Shown here piece by piece: positions 8,034 through 17,182 of a stretch of 50,248 nucleotides of DNA. The stretch covers positions 1 to 50,248 of the forward strand of contig QJJF01000017.1 of assembly GCA_003202005.1 (NCBI GenBank), written 5' to 3'. A program made the position numbers and the translations under genes. Source of the stretch: Williamsia faeni. Lineage in GTDB: Bacteria; Actinomycetota; Actinomycetes; Mycobacteriales; Mycobacteriaceae. The notes below the pieces were generated by a model. It saw only the letters and a program-made list of their open reading frames with translations. It was not told the DNA's origin and did no database searches. Each line of letters starts with the position of its first letter. Positions within the stretch are counted from its first letter, which is position 1.

Positions 8034-9833
8034 CTATCTCCGGTCACGCATTCCGAACAGCGACCGGGTTCCGTCCCCGACAACACCGGACATGGTTGTC
8101 GGCACCTTGAATGCGGTGCCGATCAACGACTTCAGGCTACGGCTCCCCTGCTCGCGATCCAGGGGAATCGTGTAAAGCTTCGTCGGCACCGCCCGCCCCC
8201 GCAACACCAGCGTCCCGATCGAGTCCCAGTGGCCGTGCTCGTCGTCCGAGGCATCGATCGCCGAACCACTCGCCAAGACGTGTGCACGAACCGATTTCGC
8301 CGCCTCGGACAACCGCGCCGCCTCGTTCACCGTATCCCCGATCACCGTGTACTCGTACCGCATGACCGCCCCGATGTTGCCGGCGAACACCGTCCCGGCC
8401 GACACCCCGATCGAAAAATGGAGTGGTCGAAGCACTTCGAGTTCGGCATACAGCTCACGGGCCGCGGCCAGCGCGGAACCCGCCGGGTCGGGCACCGCAG
8501 TCGGCGCACCGAAGATGGCCAGGGCGGCGTCACCCTCGAACTTGTTGATGAAACCGTTGTGCCGGTCCACGACCTCGGCGACGATCGCGAAGAAGCTGTT
8601 GAGCAGGGTCGCGACCGTTTCGGGCGCTTCCTGTTCCGCGAGCTTCGTCGACCCCTGGACATCGACGAAGATCACTCCGACAAACGTGTTCTCGCCGTGG
8701 AAGCCCGCGCCCTGTTCCAGCGCCAGCTTCGCGACTCCGTCACCGACGTGCCGTTGGAACAGCTCTCTGATCTGCTCACGCTCCGCCAGCCCGGACACCA
8801 TGTCGTTGAAACCCTGTTGCACGATTCCCAGTTCGGAGGAGTCGTAGACCTCGAGTATCGGGTGCGACTGACCCGCTCTCACCCGCTCCATCCCATTGCG
8901 GATCTCACCGAGCGGATCGGTGATCGACCGGGACACCAACACGGTCCCACGGACGCCACCGATCAGAGCAAAGGAGGCGAGCACCACCGTCGGTACGTCG
9001 ATGACGTAATGGCTCGCGGGTAGCCAGTCCGAGAGCCGGCCGACGTTGATGGCGATGATGCCGGCCAACGGGACGGCGCAAAAGACGGTCCAAACCGCGA
9101 TCAGACGTTCGCGGACGCCCAGGATGGACCGGCCGAGGACACCGTCGCGCAAGGCGATCGCCACCAGTGGCCGCGACACCCGTTCGACAAGGAGATAGGT
9201 GAGGCAGGCGGCCGATACGGCAGCCATCAGGAGCGCCGACCCGAAAACGACAAACTCGACAGCGGTGCCATCGAGCCCGAACGGAATGTAGATCAACGCA
9301 CCGATACCCCACGTGAGCAGCACACAACCGGCCTGCTGCAACGGCATCATCTGAATCGATCTGCGCCGATCCGGGGATGCCGGCACGGTTTTCACAAACC
9401 AGGTGAGCTGCGGATACATCACGGCGGTGGCGACCATCGATCCGACCAGCACTCCGATGCCCGCCGAGCAGATCATGACCGGAATGTCGGCCCCGTCGAT
9501 CATGCCCGTGATGCTCAGCTCACCACCGGTCATCACCAATTGGATCATGATCACGGTTTCGACTGTTGCGACAAGATTCCTGACCGTGATCCCGATCCCC
9601 GCCAGGATTACCAAGCGGTTGGCGACCTGCCGACGGCTGACCGGACCATCCACACTCGGATCGGGCACATCGACGTAGTGATTCAGCCAGCTGTCGATAC
9701 TGCGAATCCGCCGCAAGGCGTCGGCGAGCCGGGAACGTCGGCCGGCCGGATGCGCCGTCAAAGTCCACCTACTCTCACCGCAGATCACCGGACCACTGGG
9801 TGCGCCCAGATCTCGATCGAAGTTATGGGCCAC
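8034..9833 (-). CDS. Membrane-bound class III adenylate cyclase with HAMP domain
   Basis: A 599-residue protein of the Rv1318c/Rv1319c/Rv1320c/Rv3645 type. Roughly residues 75-300 hold six hydrophobic segments, then comes a HAMP linker (about 300-360) and the cyclase domain (about 380-570). The catalytic set is complete: metal-binding Asp391 (FVDVQGS) and Asp435 (NKFEGD), adenine-selecting Lys431 and Asp500, and the transition-state pair Asn503 and Arg507 (DTVNEAARL). It should therefore make cAMP at the inner face of the membrane; the signal sensed is unknown. The ATG at 9833 gives MAHNFDRDLGAPSG; later starts are possible because the first 40 residues are not conserved-looking. A strong hairpin lies just upstream (9898-9942). 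Confidence 0.93.
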   Translation of the reverse strand: MAHNFDRDLGAPSGPVICGESRWTLTAHPAGRRSRLADALRRIRSIDSWLNHYVDVPDPSVDGPVSRRQVANRLVILAGIGITVRNLVATVETVIMIQLVMTGGELSITGMIDGADIPVMICSAGIGVLVGSMVATAVMYPQLTWFVKTVPASPDRRRSIQMMPLQQAGCVLLTWGIGALIYIPFGLDGTAVEFVVFGSALLMAAVSAACLTYLLVERVSRPLVAIALRDGVLGRSILGVRERLIAVWTVFCAVPLAGIIAINVGRLSDWLPASHYVIDVPTVVLASFALIGGVRGTVLVSRSITDPLGEIRNGMERVRAGQSHPILEVYDSSELGIVQQGFNDMVSGLAEREQIRELFQRHVGDGVAKLALEQGAGFHGENTFVGVIFVDVQGSTKLAEQEAPETVATLLNSFFAIVAEVVDRHNGFINKFEGDAALAIFGAPTAVPDPAGSALAAARELYAELEVLRPLHFSIGVSAGTVFAGNIGAVMRYEYTVIGDTVNEAARLSEAAKSVRAHVLASGSAIDASDDEHGHWDSIGTLVLRGRAVPTKLYTIPLDREQGSRSLKSLIGTAFKVPTTMSGVVGDGTRSLFGMRDRR

Positions 9834-9897
9834 TATACGATTTCCCGGCCCGGCCCCGGCTCACTGCGCGGCGGGGTCGACCGCGACCGAACGCAAA

Positions 9898-9942
9898 GCG
9901 GCGGTCGCACATCCGGGATCTTCCGGGTTGTGCGACCGCCGC
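9898..9942 (-). terminator. 14-bp perfect hairpin between yceI-like and cyclase genes
   Basis: The arms GCGGCGGTCGCACA (9898-9911) and TGTGCGACCGCCGC (9929-9942) are perfect inverted repeats with a 17-base loop that itself contains a CCGG/CCGG pair. It lies 33 bases after the stop of the YceI-like gene. The stem suits transcription termination, although no long U-run follows, as is common in actinobacteria. Confidence 0.65.
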
Positions 9943-9974
9943 GTGAACCTGATCAGGGTCGAGGGGTCAACCGA

Positions 9975-10526
9975 TCAGGCAGACTTGCCGGCCTCGATCT
10001 CGAGGGTGATGGTGATCTTGTCGCCGACAACGCTGCCGCCGGTCTCCAGGGGCATGTCGAGGCTGATGCCGAAGTCCTTGCGGTTGATGACAACCGAAGC
10101 CTCGAAACCGGCGACCGGGCCGTTGCCCATGCCGGGGTTGACACCGTTGAACTCGAGCTTGAGGGTGATCGGGCGGGTCACGCCGTGGAGGCTGAAGTCA
10201 CCGTCGACCAGGTAGTCATCGCCGTCAGCCTTGACCGAGGTCGAGGTGAACGTCGCGGTCGGGTACTTCTCGACCTCGAAAAAGTCTGCCGAGCGGATGT
10301 GGCCGTCACGGCCTTCGTTGCCGGTATTGATGGAGGCGACATCGATCTCTGCGGTGACCGACGGGACGCCGTTCTCGTCGACCGTGATGGCTCCCGAGAA
10401 GGTTTCGAAGTTTCCACGAACCTTGCTCACCATCAGGTGGCGAACCGAGAAGGCAACGGCCGAGTGCGTCGCGTCGATGGTCCAGGTGCCGGTTTCCAGA
10501 TCGGTGGTGGTGATGGTGGCAGTCAT
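9975..10526 (-). CDS. YceI-family lipocalin-like isoprenoid-binding protein
   Basis: A 183-residue YceI/PF04264 protein. These beta-barrel proteins bind long isoprenoid or polyprenyl lipids; many bacterial members are periplasmic, but this one has no signal peptide, as in many actinobacterial members. Typical segments are TWTIDATHSAVAFSVRHLMV, VRGNFETFSGAITV, RDGHIRSADFFEVEKYPTAT and GDFSLHGVTRPITLKLEFNG. The ATG at 10526 is preceded by AGGAGCATCAC, a good ribosome-binding site. The 143-base upstream gap, which contains a small CGGACC-CC-GGTCCG palindrome at 10574-10587, separates it from the cox cluster, so it is likely an independent transcript. Confidence 0.92.
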   Translation of the reverse strand: MTATITTTDLETGTWTIDATHSAVAFSVRHLMVSKVRGNFETFSGAITVDENGVPSVTAEIDVASINTGNEGRDGHIRSADFFEVEKYPTATFTSTSVKADGDDYLVDGDFSLHGVTRPITLKLEFNGVNPGMGNGPVAGFEASVVINRKDFGISLDMPLETGGSVVGDKITITLEIEAGKSA

Positions 10527-10669
10527 GTGATGCTCCTTGAAAAGTGGTTGGTCGGGGCTACATCAGGTGTAACCGGACCCCGGTCCGATTTCATTCCCCG
10601 GTGATTGCACTAAATCGCGCAATACGACCCGACCTGGGACAACGCGAATCAAATGTGACCGGACACACA

Positions 10670-11887
10670 TCACGACAGTCCTTCCAGCAGCAGCAACAGC
10701 TCGTGAAGGTCCGCGAGCGTCCGTCCCGGCACAAAGGCATCGCAGTAAGGCAGCGCCGCGGCCATCGAACCGGCCGCGGGCTCGTAGCCCGGCTCTCCGG
10801 CCCGGGGATTGATCCAGACCACCCGCCAGGCGCGGCGGGAGATCCTCGCCATCGCACGCTCGACAACCTCCGGCTCGTCGCTGTCCCATCCGTCCGAGGC
10901 GATCACCACCAGCGAGCCCCTGAGCGAATGCCCCGCCGGCGACCCGACGAGTTCGGCCAGGCTGTGGCCGACGCGGGTTCCCCCGAACCGGTCGGCGACC
11001 TTGTCATTCACCTTCGCCACCGCCGCTTCCGGCGACCGCCCCGCGAGGATCGCCGTCAGTTTCGTCAACGACGTCGAAAATGCGAACACCTCCGGCCGGA
11101 TCATCGAGCGCCGGTCGACCGCAGCCCGCATCAGATGCAGGTATGTCGTTGTGTACGGCTGCATGGACCCGCTGACATCACAGATGAAGACCACCCGGCG
11201 CCGGCGCCGGCGCGGCCGGCGGCGGATCAGGACCGCGGCCTCGAAGCCGGTTCGGCGCGAACGGTTCATCGTCGCCCGGAAGTCGACGACCGGTCCGCGA
11301 CGGCCGTACTCGTGGCGCCGGGATGTCCGGCGGGGCCAGCGTGCCACCGCATGTTCGAGCCACGCACCCAGCGTCCGCAAGTCGTCGGTGTCAAAGGATT
11401 CGAACGGCTCATCGGCCCTCGCCACCAGCCGGCTCGGCAACAGGTCCGGTAGTGACGCCCCGTCCGAAGTCGGCTCCACCGCACCGACGGCCGTCCGTCT
11501 CGTGGCCCAGGGCAGACCGCCGGTCCCGCTGTCCGGCGGTCCCGGGCGGGCCCCATCCGGATCCGGAATCGATGGCCCCGCACCTGGTACCGAGTCCGCT
11601 CTGCCCGGCGGATCGAGCCCCAGCACCGAATCGGTGAACACCGCATCGAAGACCGCGTCGAACGACGCCAGGTCCTCGGCCCGGTCGACGAGGGTCAGAC
11701 GGGCAGCCCAGTAGAGCTCGGATCTCGTGCGGGGCGCCAGTTGACGCATGGCCTCCACGAACTTGGTCGGTCCACTGGCCGACACCCCGACCCCGCCGCG
11801 CCGCAGGTGGGCGTCCAGCGCAACGGCAAACGCAGCGAGATCCACGCCGCGCAGCACCGCGGCGGCTCTCCCCGCCGCAACGCTCAC
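10670..11887 (-). CDS. coxE: CoxE-like VWA-domain protein (CO dehydrogenase maturation)
   Basis: A 405-residue protein with a C-terminal von Willebrand A domain. The metal-site motif is DVSGSMQPYT and the later MIDAS residues lie in FGGTRVGHSL and VIASDGWDS. A basic stretch of arginines comes just before the VWA domain. In known cox clusters CoxE works with the AAA+ ATPase CoxD in building the copper-sulphur-molybdenum active site of CO dehydrogenase. Here it follows coxD by 16 bases and is the last gene of the minus-strand run that begins at coxM or further upstream. The start is GTG at 11887. Generic VWA proteins paired with MoxR ATPases are the alternative, but the context favours CoxE. 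Confidence 0.88.
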   Translation of the reverse strand: MSVAAGRAAAVLRGVDLAAFAVALDAHLRRGGVGVSASGPTKFVEAMRQLAPRTRSELYWAARLTLVDRAEDLASFDAVFDAVFTDSVLGLDPPGRADSVPGAGPSIPDPDGARPGPPDSGTGGLPWATRRTAVGAVEPTSDGASLPDLLPSRLVARADEPFESFDTDDLRTLGAWLEHAVARWPRRTSRRHEYGRRGPVVDFRATMNRSRRTGFEAAVLIRRRPRRRRRRVVFICDVSGSMQPYTTTYLHLMRAAVDRRSMIRPEVFAFSTSLTKLTAILAGRSPEAAVAKVNDKVADRFGGTRVGHSLAELVGSPAGHSLRGSLVVIASDGWDSDEPEVVERAMARISRRAWRVVWINPRAGEPGYEPAAGSMAAALPYCDAFVPGRTLADLHELLLLLEGLS

Positions 11888-11903
11888 GTCCGGTCTCTCC
11901 TTC

Positions 11904-12791
11904 TCACGCGGTGCTCAGACCGCCGGCGAACTCCGTGAACGCCTGGTGGACGACGATCCGGTCATCAGGGGTCTTGGCCAGCGCACTGAGACCCGCCGAC
12001 GCCTCGTCGGCGACCAGATCGGCGACTCCCAGGGCAACCAGCGCCGCCAGCCAGTCGATCGTCTCCGAGATCCCGGGCGGCTTGTCGAGGTCGAGTCCGC
12101 GCGCCTGCGACACGAAGCGGGTTGCCTGATCGATCAATGCCGCAGTGGCACCGGGTACGGTCCGTCGAACGATTGCAACCGCGCGAGCCGGCTCGGGAAA
12201 GTCGATCCAGTGGTACAGGCAGCGGCGACGAAGGGCATCGTGGAGGTCGCGGCTGCGGTTGGAGGTCAGCACCACGATGGGCGGCGTCTGGGCGACAAAC
12301 GTGCCCAGCTCGGGAACCGTGACGGCCGCCTCGCCGAGGAACTCCAACAGCAGGGCTTCGAACTCGTCGTCGGCACGGTCTATTTCGTCGATCAGCAACA
12401 CCGGAGGTATCTCGCCGCGGTACCTGACACAGTGCAGGATCGGACGGTCGATCAAGAAGTCGTCGGTGAACAGGTCTGCTTCGGAGATGTCGGTCCCGCG
12501 CGATTCGGCGAGCCTGATACTCAGCAACTGCCGCTGATAATTCCAGTCGTACAGGGCCTCGTTGGCGGTCAGTCCTTCATAGCACTGCAATCGCACCAGC
12601 GGCGCCCCGAGTACCGCTGCCAAAGTCTTTGCTGCGGTTGTCTTGCCGACTCCCGGTTCACCTTCGAGCAGCAACGGCCTGCCCAGCGTCGTGGCCAGAT
12701 AGAACGCTGTCGCGCTGCCGACGTCCAGCAGGTGGTCGTGTTCATCGAACCGGCGGACCACATCGGCGACATCGGTGAATGCCTCGATCAT
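11904..12791 (-). CDS. coxD: CoxD-like MoxR-family AAA+ ATPase
   Basis: A 295-residue AAA+ ATPase. Walker A is GEPGVGKTTAAK, Walker B is LLIDEIDRADDEFEALLLEF, sensor 1 is VLTSNRSRDL and the arginine region follows in LRRRCLYHWIDFP. In Oligotropha CoxD is a chaperone-like ATPase needed to add sulphur and copper to the molybdenum cofactor of apo CO dehydrogenase. The start at 12791 (MIEAFTDVADVVRRFDEHDH) is chosen because it forms an ATGA overlap with the stop of the MobA-like gene. It is followed by its usual VWA partner. Confidence 0.9.
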   Translation of the reverse strand: MIEAFTDVADVVRRFDEHDHLLDVGSATAFYLATTLGRPLLLEGEPGVGKTTAAKTLAAVLGAPLVRLQCYEGLTANEALYDWNYQRQLLSIRLAESRGTDISEADLFTDDFLIDRPILHCVRYRGEIPPVLLIDEIDRADDEFEALLLEFLGEAAVTVPELGTFVAQTPPIVVLTSNRSRDLHDALRRRCLYHWIDFPEPARAVAIVRRTVPGATAALIDQATRFVSQARGLDLDKPPGISETIDWLAALVALGVADLVADEASAGLSALAKTPDDRIVVHQAFTEFAGGLSTA

Positions 12792-13396
12792 GTCGGTGCT
12801 GCAGACAACAGATCGAGGTAGTCGTCCCAGGTGTCGACATCCGGTGGGACCGCAGTGTCGACCTCCAGCGTCGCGGTACCGAAACGCCCGGAGGCGATGA
12901 GTTTCCACAGACCCTTGTCGCCCCGCAACCGGATAACGGCCGGAAACACGCTGCGGTCCAGCCAGAATGGATGCCCGGCATGTCCTCGATATCGGGTCAC
13001 CACGATCTGCGCTGATGTACCTTCACCGTCTTCCGCCTGCGTCAACAGGCGCCGGACCGTTGAGGTCGCGATCCCGGGTTGATCACCGAGAAAAAGAACC
13101 AGGCCACCCGCACGCCGGTCCACCGCGGCGACCGCCGATCGCAGCGACGATCCACAGCCGGAACCACTGTCCTCGACCTCGATCGCATCGAGACCGGCGA
13201 GATCGACTTGGTCGCGCACCGCCTCGGCATCCCTGCCGAGTGTCATGACGATCTGATCGAACCCACAACTGCGGACCATGCCGAGCGTTGCCCCGAGAAG
13301 CGTTGTCTCCCGGTACGGCAGAAGCTGTTTCGGCACGCCGAGTCTGCGGGAGTCACCGGCGGCGAGTACCACCGCCGATCGATGACCGACTGTCAT
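12788..13396 (-). CDS. MobA-like nucleotidyltransferase (molybdenum cofactor cytidylyltransferase type)
   Basis: A 202-residue NTP-transferase. The nucleotide-binding loop is VVLAAGDSRRLGVPKQLLPY, followed by the substrate and metal segments FLGDQPGI and GHAGHPFWLDRS. Proteins of the MocA/MobA-like group transfer CMP or GMP to molybdopterin. CO dehydrogenase uses the cytosine dinucleotide form (MCD), so a cytidylyltransferase role fits this position in the cox operon; this part is inference. The start at 13396 (MTVGHRSAVVLAAG) overlaps the stop of the XdhC-YHS gene by ATGA, and the stop in turn overlaps the coxD start, so the three genes appear translationally coupled. Confidence 0.87.
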   Translation of the reverse strand: MTVGHRSAVVLAAGDSRRLGVPKQLLPYRETTLLGATLGMVRSCGFDQIVMTLGRDAEAVRDQVDLAGLDAIEVEDSGSGCGSSLRSAVAAVDRRAGGLVLFLGDQPGIATSTVRRLLTQAEDGEGTSAQIVVTRYRGHAGHPFWLDRSVFPAVIRLRGDKGLWKLIASGRFGTATLEVDTAVPPDVDTWDDYLDLLSAAPT

Positions 13397-14286
13397 GGGG
13401 ATCCGATCGCCGAAAGATACGCATCTCGACAACCGGTGCAGCAGAACCAGTGATCGACATCGTCCCGCACGGCGTGCACGGTGTCCGGTCCGATGGCCAC
13501 GGTCATGCCGCAGACCGGATCCACCGCCTCACGTGCGAGGGCGGTGGGCCGGGGCACGGCGACGACGCCTCCCCCGCGGATGGCCGCGATGAGTTCGGCG
13601 ACGATCGACACGGCGATCTCCGCCGAGGTCTTCGCACCGATGTCGAGGCCGACCGGCGTATGGATCCGGAGTCGCTCGGCCGTGGTGGGCGCGACCTCCG
13701 AAAGCACCGATGCCCCGCGAACCCGGCTGGCCACCAACCCGATATAGCCCACGCCCGCGTTCAGGGCCGAGCGGATCATCGCTGCCTCGGCGCCACCATG
13801 ACTCGCGATCACCACCGCGGTGGTATCGGTCAGCGCGTCGTCGGAGTCACCCTGTTCGACGTCGAAACCGACCAGTTCGCACATCTGCGACAGCGCCTGG
13901 GCGATCGGAGCCGACCCACAGATCCGCACCAGCGGACTCGGGATCTGCGGTTCGAGGAAGATCTCGAGGGCACCACCGGACAGGCAGGGATTCACCACCA
14001 CCGAGGCCCCCGCCGCCTCCGGGAAATGCAGATCACCATCGGGCAGCACCCGCAACAAGACGCTCTCACCACCTTGCAGCGCCCCGAGTGCGGCCCGGCG
14101 CACCGAATTCTGCGCACATTGTCCTCCGACAAATCCTTCGATTGTGCCATCGGACAACAGGATTGCCTCGTCACCGGCATGCGCCGAGGTCGGCTGCTGG
14201 GCCCGCACCACGGTGGCGTGCACAAACGGAGTACGCCGGGACATCAACTGTTTGACGCGTTCGCCCACCGTGATCGGTGTGGTCAT
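13393..14286 (-). CDS. XdhC/CoxI-family maturation factor fused to a C-terminal YHS metal-binding domain
   Basis: A protein of about 297 residues. The N-terminal XdhC_CoxI domain has DGTIEGFVGGQCAQNSV; the C-terminal XdhC Rossmann domain runs from about residue 130 to 240 with GLVASRVRGASV and HTPVGLDIGAKTSAEIAVSI. From about residue 250 a YHS-type domain follows: DPVCGMTVAIGPDT and then WFCCTGCRDAYLSAIG. XdhC proteins bind the molybdenum cofactor and promote its sulphuration; YHS domains bind soft metals such as copper. The fusion is notable because the CO dehydrogenase site contains copper. The start is set at 14286 because GGAG lies 6 bases upstream; ATG 14298, directly after the coxL stop, is the alternative. 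Confidence 0.88.
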   Translation of the reverse strand: MTTPITVGERVKQLMSRRTPFVHATVVRAQQPTSAHAGDEAILLSDGTIEGFVGGQCAQNSVRRAALGALQGGESVLLRVLPDGDLHFPEAAGASVVVNPCLSGGALEIFLEPQIPSPLVRICGSAPIAQALSQMCELVGFDVEQGDSDDALTDTTAVVIASHGGAEAAMIRSALNAGVGYIGLVASRVRGASVLSEVAPTTAERLRIHTPVGLDIGAKTSAEIAVSIVAELIAAIRGGGVVAVPRPTALAREAVDPVCGMTVAIGPDTVHAVRDDVDHWFCCTGCRDAYLSAIGSP

Positions 14287-14298
14287 GGTCTTCTCCAT

Positions 14299-16689
14299 TC
14301 AGATCGGCGGGGTCGCCCGGCCCTGCATGGCCTCCCACACGCGGGACGGCGTCAGGGGCATGTCGGCATGCCGAACTCCATACGGCGCCAACGCATCGAC
14401 GACCGCATTGACCACTGCCGGCGGCGATCCGACCGTGGCGGACTCACCGATCCCCTTCGCGCCGATGGGATGATGCGGTGACGGTGTCACCGTGAAACCG
14501 GTCTCCAGATGTGGGACCTCCAAGGACGTCGGGATCAGGTAGTCCATCAGCGAGCCACCGAGGCAATTGCCGTTCTCGTCGAATTCGATGATCTCCATCA
14601 GCGCCATCCCGATGCCGTCGGCGATACCACCGTGGACCTGACCTTCGATGATCATCGGATTGATCCGGGTGCCGCAATCGTCCACGGCCAGGAACCGGCG
14701 CACCTTCACCTGCGCGGTACCGGGATCGATGTCGACAACACAGAAGTACGCACCGTAGGGATAGGTGAGATTCTCCGGGTTGTAACAGATCTGGGCATCG
14801 AGACCGCCCTCGATCCCCTCCGGTAGGTCACCCGCGCCGTGGGCCCGCATCGCGATCTGGGAGATCGTCACCGACGCGGACGGATCACCTTTGACGTGGA
14901 ACGACCCCTTCTCCCACTCCAGGTCGGCCACCGACGCCTCGAGCATTCCGGACGCGATGATCTTCGCCTTGTCGCGGACCTTGCGAGCCACCAGGGCCGC
15001 AGCCGCACCGGACACCGGAGTGGACCGGCTGCCGTAGGTTCCGAGACCGAACGGGGTCTGGTCGGTATCGCCGTGCACCACATCGATGTCGTCTGGTGGG
15101 ATACCCAGCTCTTCGGCGACGATCTGGGCGAACGTCGTCTCGTGCCCCTGCCCCTGGCTCTGTACCGACAGTCGCACAACGGCTTTGCCCGTGGGATGGA
15201 CCCGCAGCTCGCAGCCGTCGGCCATACCCAGACCGAGAATGTCCATGTCCTTGCGCGGACCGGCCCCGACCGCTTCGGTGAAGAACGACATCCCGATACC
15301 CATCAGCTCTCCGCGGGCTCGCTTTTCCTTCTGTTCCTTCCGCAGCTCGTCGTAACCGATCATCTCCATCGCCAACCGCATCGTCTTCTCGTAGTCACCC
15401 GAGTCGTACAGCCAGCCGGTTTTGCTCTTGTACGGAAACTGTTCGGGGCGAAGGAGATTCTGCAGCCGCAGCTGCGCGGGATCAACCTTCAGTTCATAGG
15501 CGAGGCAGTCGACAAGACGTTCGACGAAGTACACGGCCTCGGTGATCCGGAACGAGCAGGCGTAGGCGACCCCACCGGGCGCCTTGTTGGTGTACACCGC
15601 CGTCATCTTTGCGTAGGCGGCCTCGATGTCGTAGCTACCGGTGAACACCCCGAAGAATCCGGCCGGATACTTCACCGGAGCAGCCGTGCCATTGAAGGCA
15701 CCGTGGTCGGCCAGCACGTTCGACCGGATCGCGAGGATCTTTCCCTCGCGGGTCGCGGCGATCTCACCCACCATGATGTAGTCGCGGGCAAAGCCTGTGC
15801 TGGTGAGGTTTTCGCTGCGGTCCTCCATCCACTTCACCGGCTTGCCCAGCACCAGCGACGCCACGATCGCGCAGACGTAGCCCGGGTAGATCGGGACCTT
15901 GTTGCCGAATCCGCCACCGATATCCGGCGAGATGACCCGGATTTTGTGTTCGGGCAGCCCGGCCACCAACGCGTAGAGCGTTCGGTGTGCGTGCGGTGCC
16001 TGGCTCGTCGACCACAGCGTCAACTTGCCCGACACCGGATCCAGATCGGCAACCGCCCCGCAGGTCTCCATCGGCGCGGGATGCACTCGCGGATAGACCA
16101 TCTCCTGCTTCACCACCACCTCGGCGCGCGCGAACACCGCCTCGGTCGCGGCGGCATCGCCTGTCTCCCAGTCGAAGCAGTGATTGTCGGTCTTGCCTTC
16201 CAGGTCGGTGCGGATGACGGGGGCATCGTCGGCGAGCGCCCGACGCGCGTCGACAACAGGGTCGAGGATCTCGTAGTCGACGTCGATCAGTTCCAGAGCA
16301 TCGCGCGCCGAATACCGGTCCTCGGCGACAACAAATGCCACTTCCTGTCCCTGGAACCTGACCTTGTCGGTGGCCAGAACCGCCTGCACGTCATTCGACA
16401 GGGTCGGCATCCAGGCCAGACCCTTCTCGGCCAGATCGGCACCGGTGACCACCGCTTTGACCTTCGGATGAGCCTGCGCGGCAGTGGTGTCGATGCTGAC
16501 AATGCGTCCGTGCGCCACCGGCGACCGCAGAATCGCCAGATGCAGCATTCCGGGCAGGGTGACGTCGTCGACATAGTTGCCGCGACCCCGGATGAACCGG
16601 GGGTCTTCTTTGCGCAGCATCTTGCCGTGCCCGCAGGGCTTGTGGTCGTTGTCGACCGTGTCCTCCGGTCGTGTGTGCACCGTGGTCAT
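14299..16689 (-). CDS. coxL: Aerobic CO dehydrogenase large (molybdenum) subunit, form I
   Basis: A 796-residue member of the xanthine oxidase family. The active-site loop reads GGVAYACSFRITEAVY; AYxCSFR is the signature of form I (true) CO dehydrogenase, with Cys378 as the residue bridging copper to molybdenum, whereas form II enzymes have AYRGAGR. Other family segments are IGGGFGNKVPIYPGY, GQGHETTFAQIVAEELG, GTYGSRSTPVSG and the end HPIGAKGIGESATVGSPPA. The enzyme oxidises CO with water to CO2, passing electrons through the coxS iron-sulphur clusters and the coxM FAD to the respiratory chain. It overlaps coxS by 4 bases and matches the usual length of about 800 residues. In Mycobacterium the equivalent gene is cutA. 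Confidence 0.95.
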   Translation of the reverse strand: MTTVHTRPEDTVDNDHKPCGHGKMLRKEDPRFIRGRGNYVDDVTLPGMLHLAILRSPVAHGRIVSIDTTAAQAHPKVKAVVTGADLAEKGLAWMPTLSNDVQAVLATDKVRFQGQEVAFVVAEDRYSARDALELIDVDYEILDPVVDARRALADDAPVIRTDLEGKTDNHCFDWETGDAAATEAVFARAEVVVKQEMVYPRVHPAPMETCGAVADLDPVSGKLTLWSTSQAPHAHRTLYALVAGLPEHKIRVISPDIGGGFGNKVPIYPGYVCAIVASLVLGKPVKWMEDRSENLTSTGFARDYIMVGEIAATREGKILAIRSNVLADHGAFNGTAAPVKYPAGFFGVFTGSYDIEAAYAKMTAVYTNKAPGGVAYACSFRITEAVYFVERLVDCLAYELKVDPAQLRLQNLLRPEQFPYKSKTGWLYDSGDYEKTMRLAMEMIGYDELRKEQKEKRARGELMGIGMSFFTEAVGAGPRKDMDILGLGMADGCELRVHPTGKAVVRLSVQSQGQGHETTFAQIVAEELGIPPDDIDVVHGDTDQTPFGLGTYGSRSTPVSGAAAALVARKVRDKAKIIASGMLEASVADLEWEKGSFHVKGDPSASVTISQIAMRAHGAGDLPEGIEGGLDAQICYNPENLTYPYGAYFCVVDIDPGTAQVKVRRFLAVDDCGTRINPMIIEGQVHGGIADGIGMALMEIIEFDENGNCLGGSLMDYLIPTSLEVPHLETGFTVTPSPHHPIGAKGIGESATVGSPPAVVNAVVDALAPYGVRHADMPLTPSRVWEAMQGRATPPI

Positions 16690-17180
16690 GACGAACTCCC
16701 GATGGGTTCAGTTGCCGCATCAGCCCCGTGCTCGGCCGCCCATCGAATCGATCGCACGATCGTGGTGTAGCCGGTGCAGCGGCAGATCTGGCCCGAGATC
16801 GCTTCCCGGATGGTGTCCTCGTCGGGGTCCGGATTCCGGTCGAGCAGCGCTCGGGCGGTGATCATCATCCCCGGTGTGCAGAACCCGCATTGCAGGCCGT
16901 GGCACTGCATGAAACCTTCTTGCACAGGATCGAGCTTGCCGTCGACCTCGAGGCCTTCGACCGTGCGCACCGAGCGGCCGTCGGCCATGACCGCCAGCAT
17001 CGTGCACGATTTCACCGGTTCCCCGTCGACCTCCACCACGCAGGTGCCACAGTTGCTGGTGTCGCACCCCCAATGCGTTCCGGTGAGCCGCAAGTGATCC
17101 CGAAGGAAGTGGACCAGCAGCAGGCGCGGCTCGACGTCGGCCTCGACGGCCTCACCATTAACAGTCAGATTCACCTGCAT
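16686..17180 (-). CDS. coxS: Aerobic CO dehydrogenase small subunit (2 x [2Fe-2S])
   Basis: A 164-residue iron-sulphur subunit. The plant-type ferredoxin domain has GCDTSNCGTCVVEVDGEPVK followed by Cys in KSCTML. The second, helical domain carries HGLQCGFCTPGM and QICRCTGY. All eight cysteine ligands for two [2Fe-2S] clusters are present. It transfers electrons from the molybdenum site of CoxL to FAD in CoxM. The ATG at 17180 (MQVNLTVNGEAVEA) is the natural family start; in-frame sequence upstream of it is not homologous. The gap to coxM is 2 bases and the stop overlaps coxL, so this is the middle gene of a coxM-S-L operon. Confidence 0.96.
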   Translation of the reverse strand: MQVNLTVNGEAVEADVEPRLLLVHFLRDHLRLTGTHWGCDTSNCGTCVVEVDGEPVKSCTMLAVMADGRSVRTVEGLEVDGKLDPVQEGFMQCHGLQCGFCTPGMMITARALLDRNPDPDEDTIREAISGQICRCTGYTTIVRSIRWAAEHGADAATEPIGSSS

Positions 17181-17182
17181 GA

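Noticed and set aside
14839-16770. A 643-codon plus-strand open frame opposite coxL
   Set aside because: It is rich in His, Arg and Asp with no recognisable domain, and coxL on the other strand has all expected motifs.
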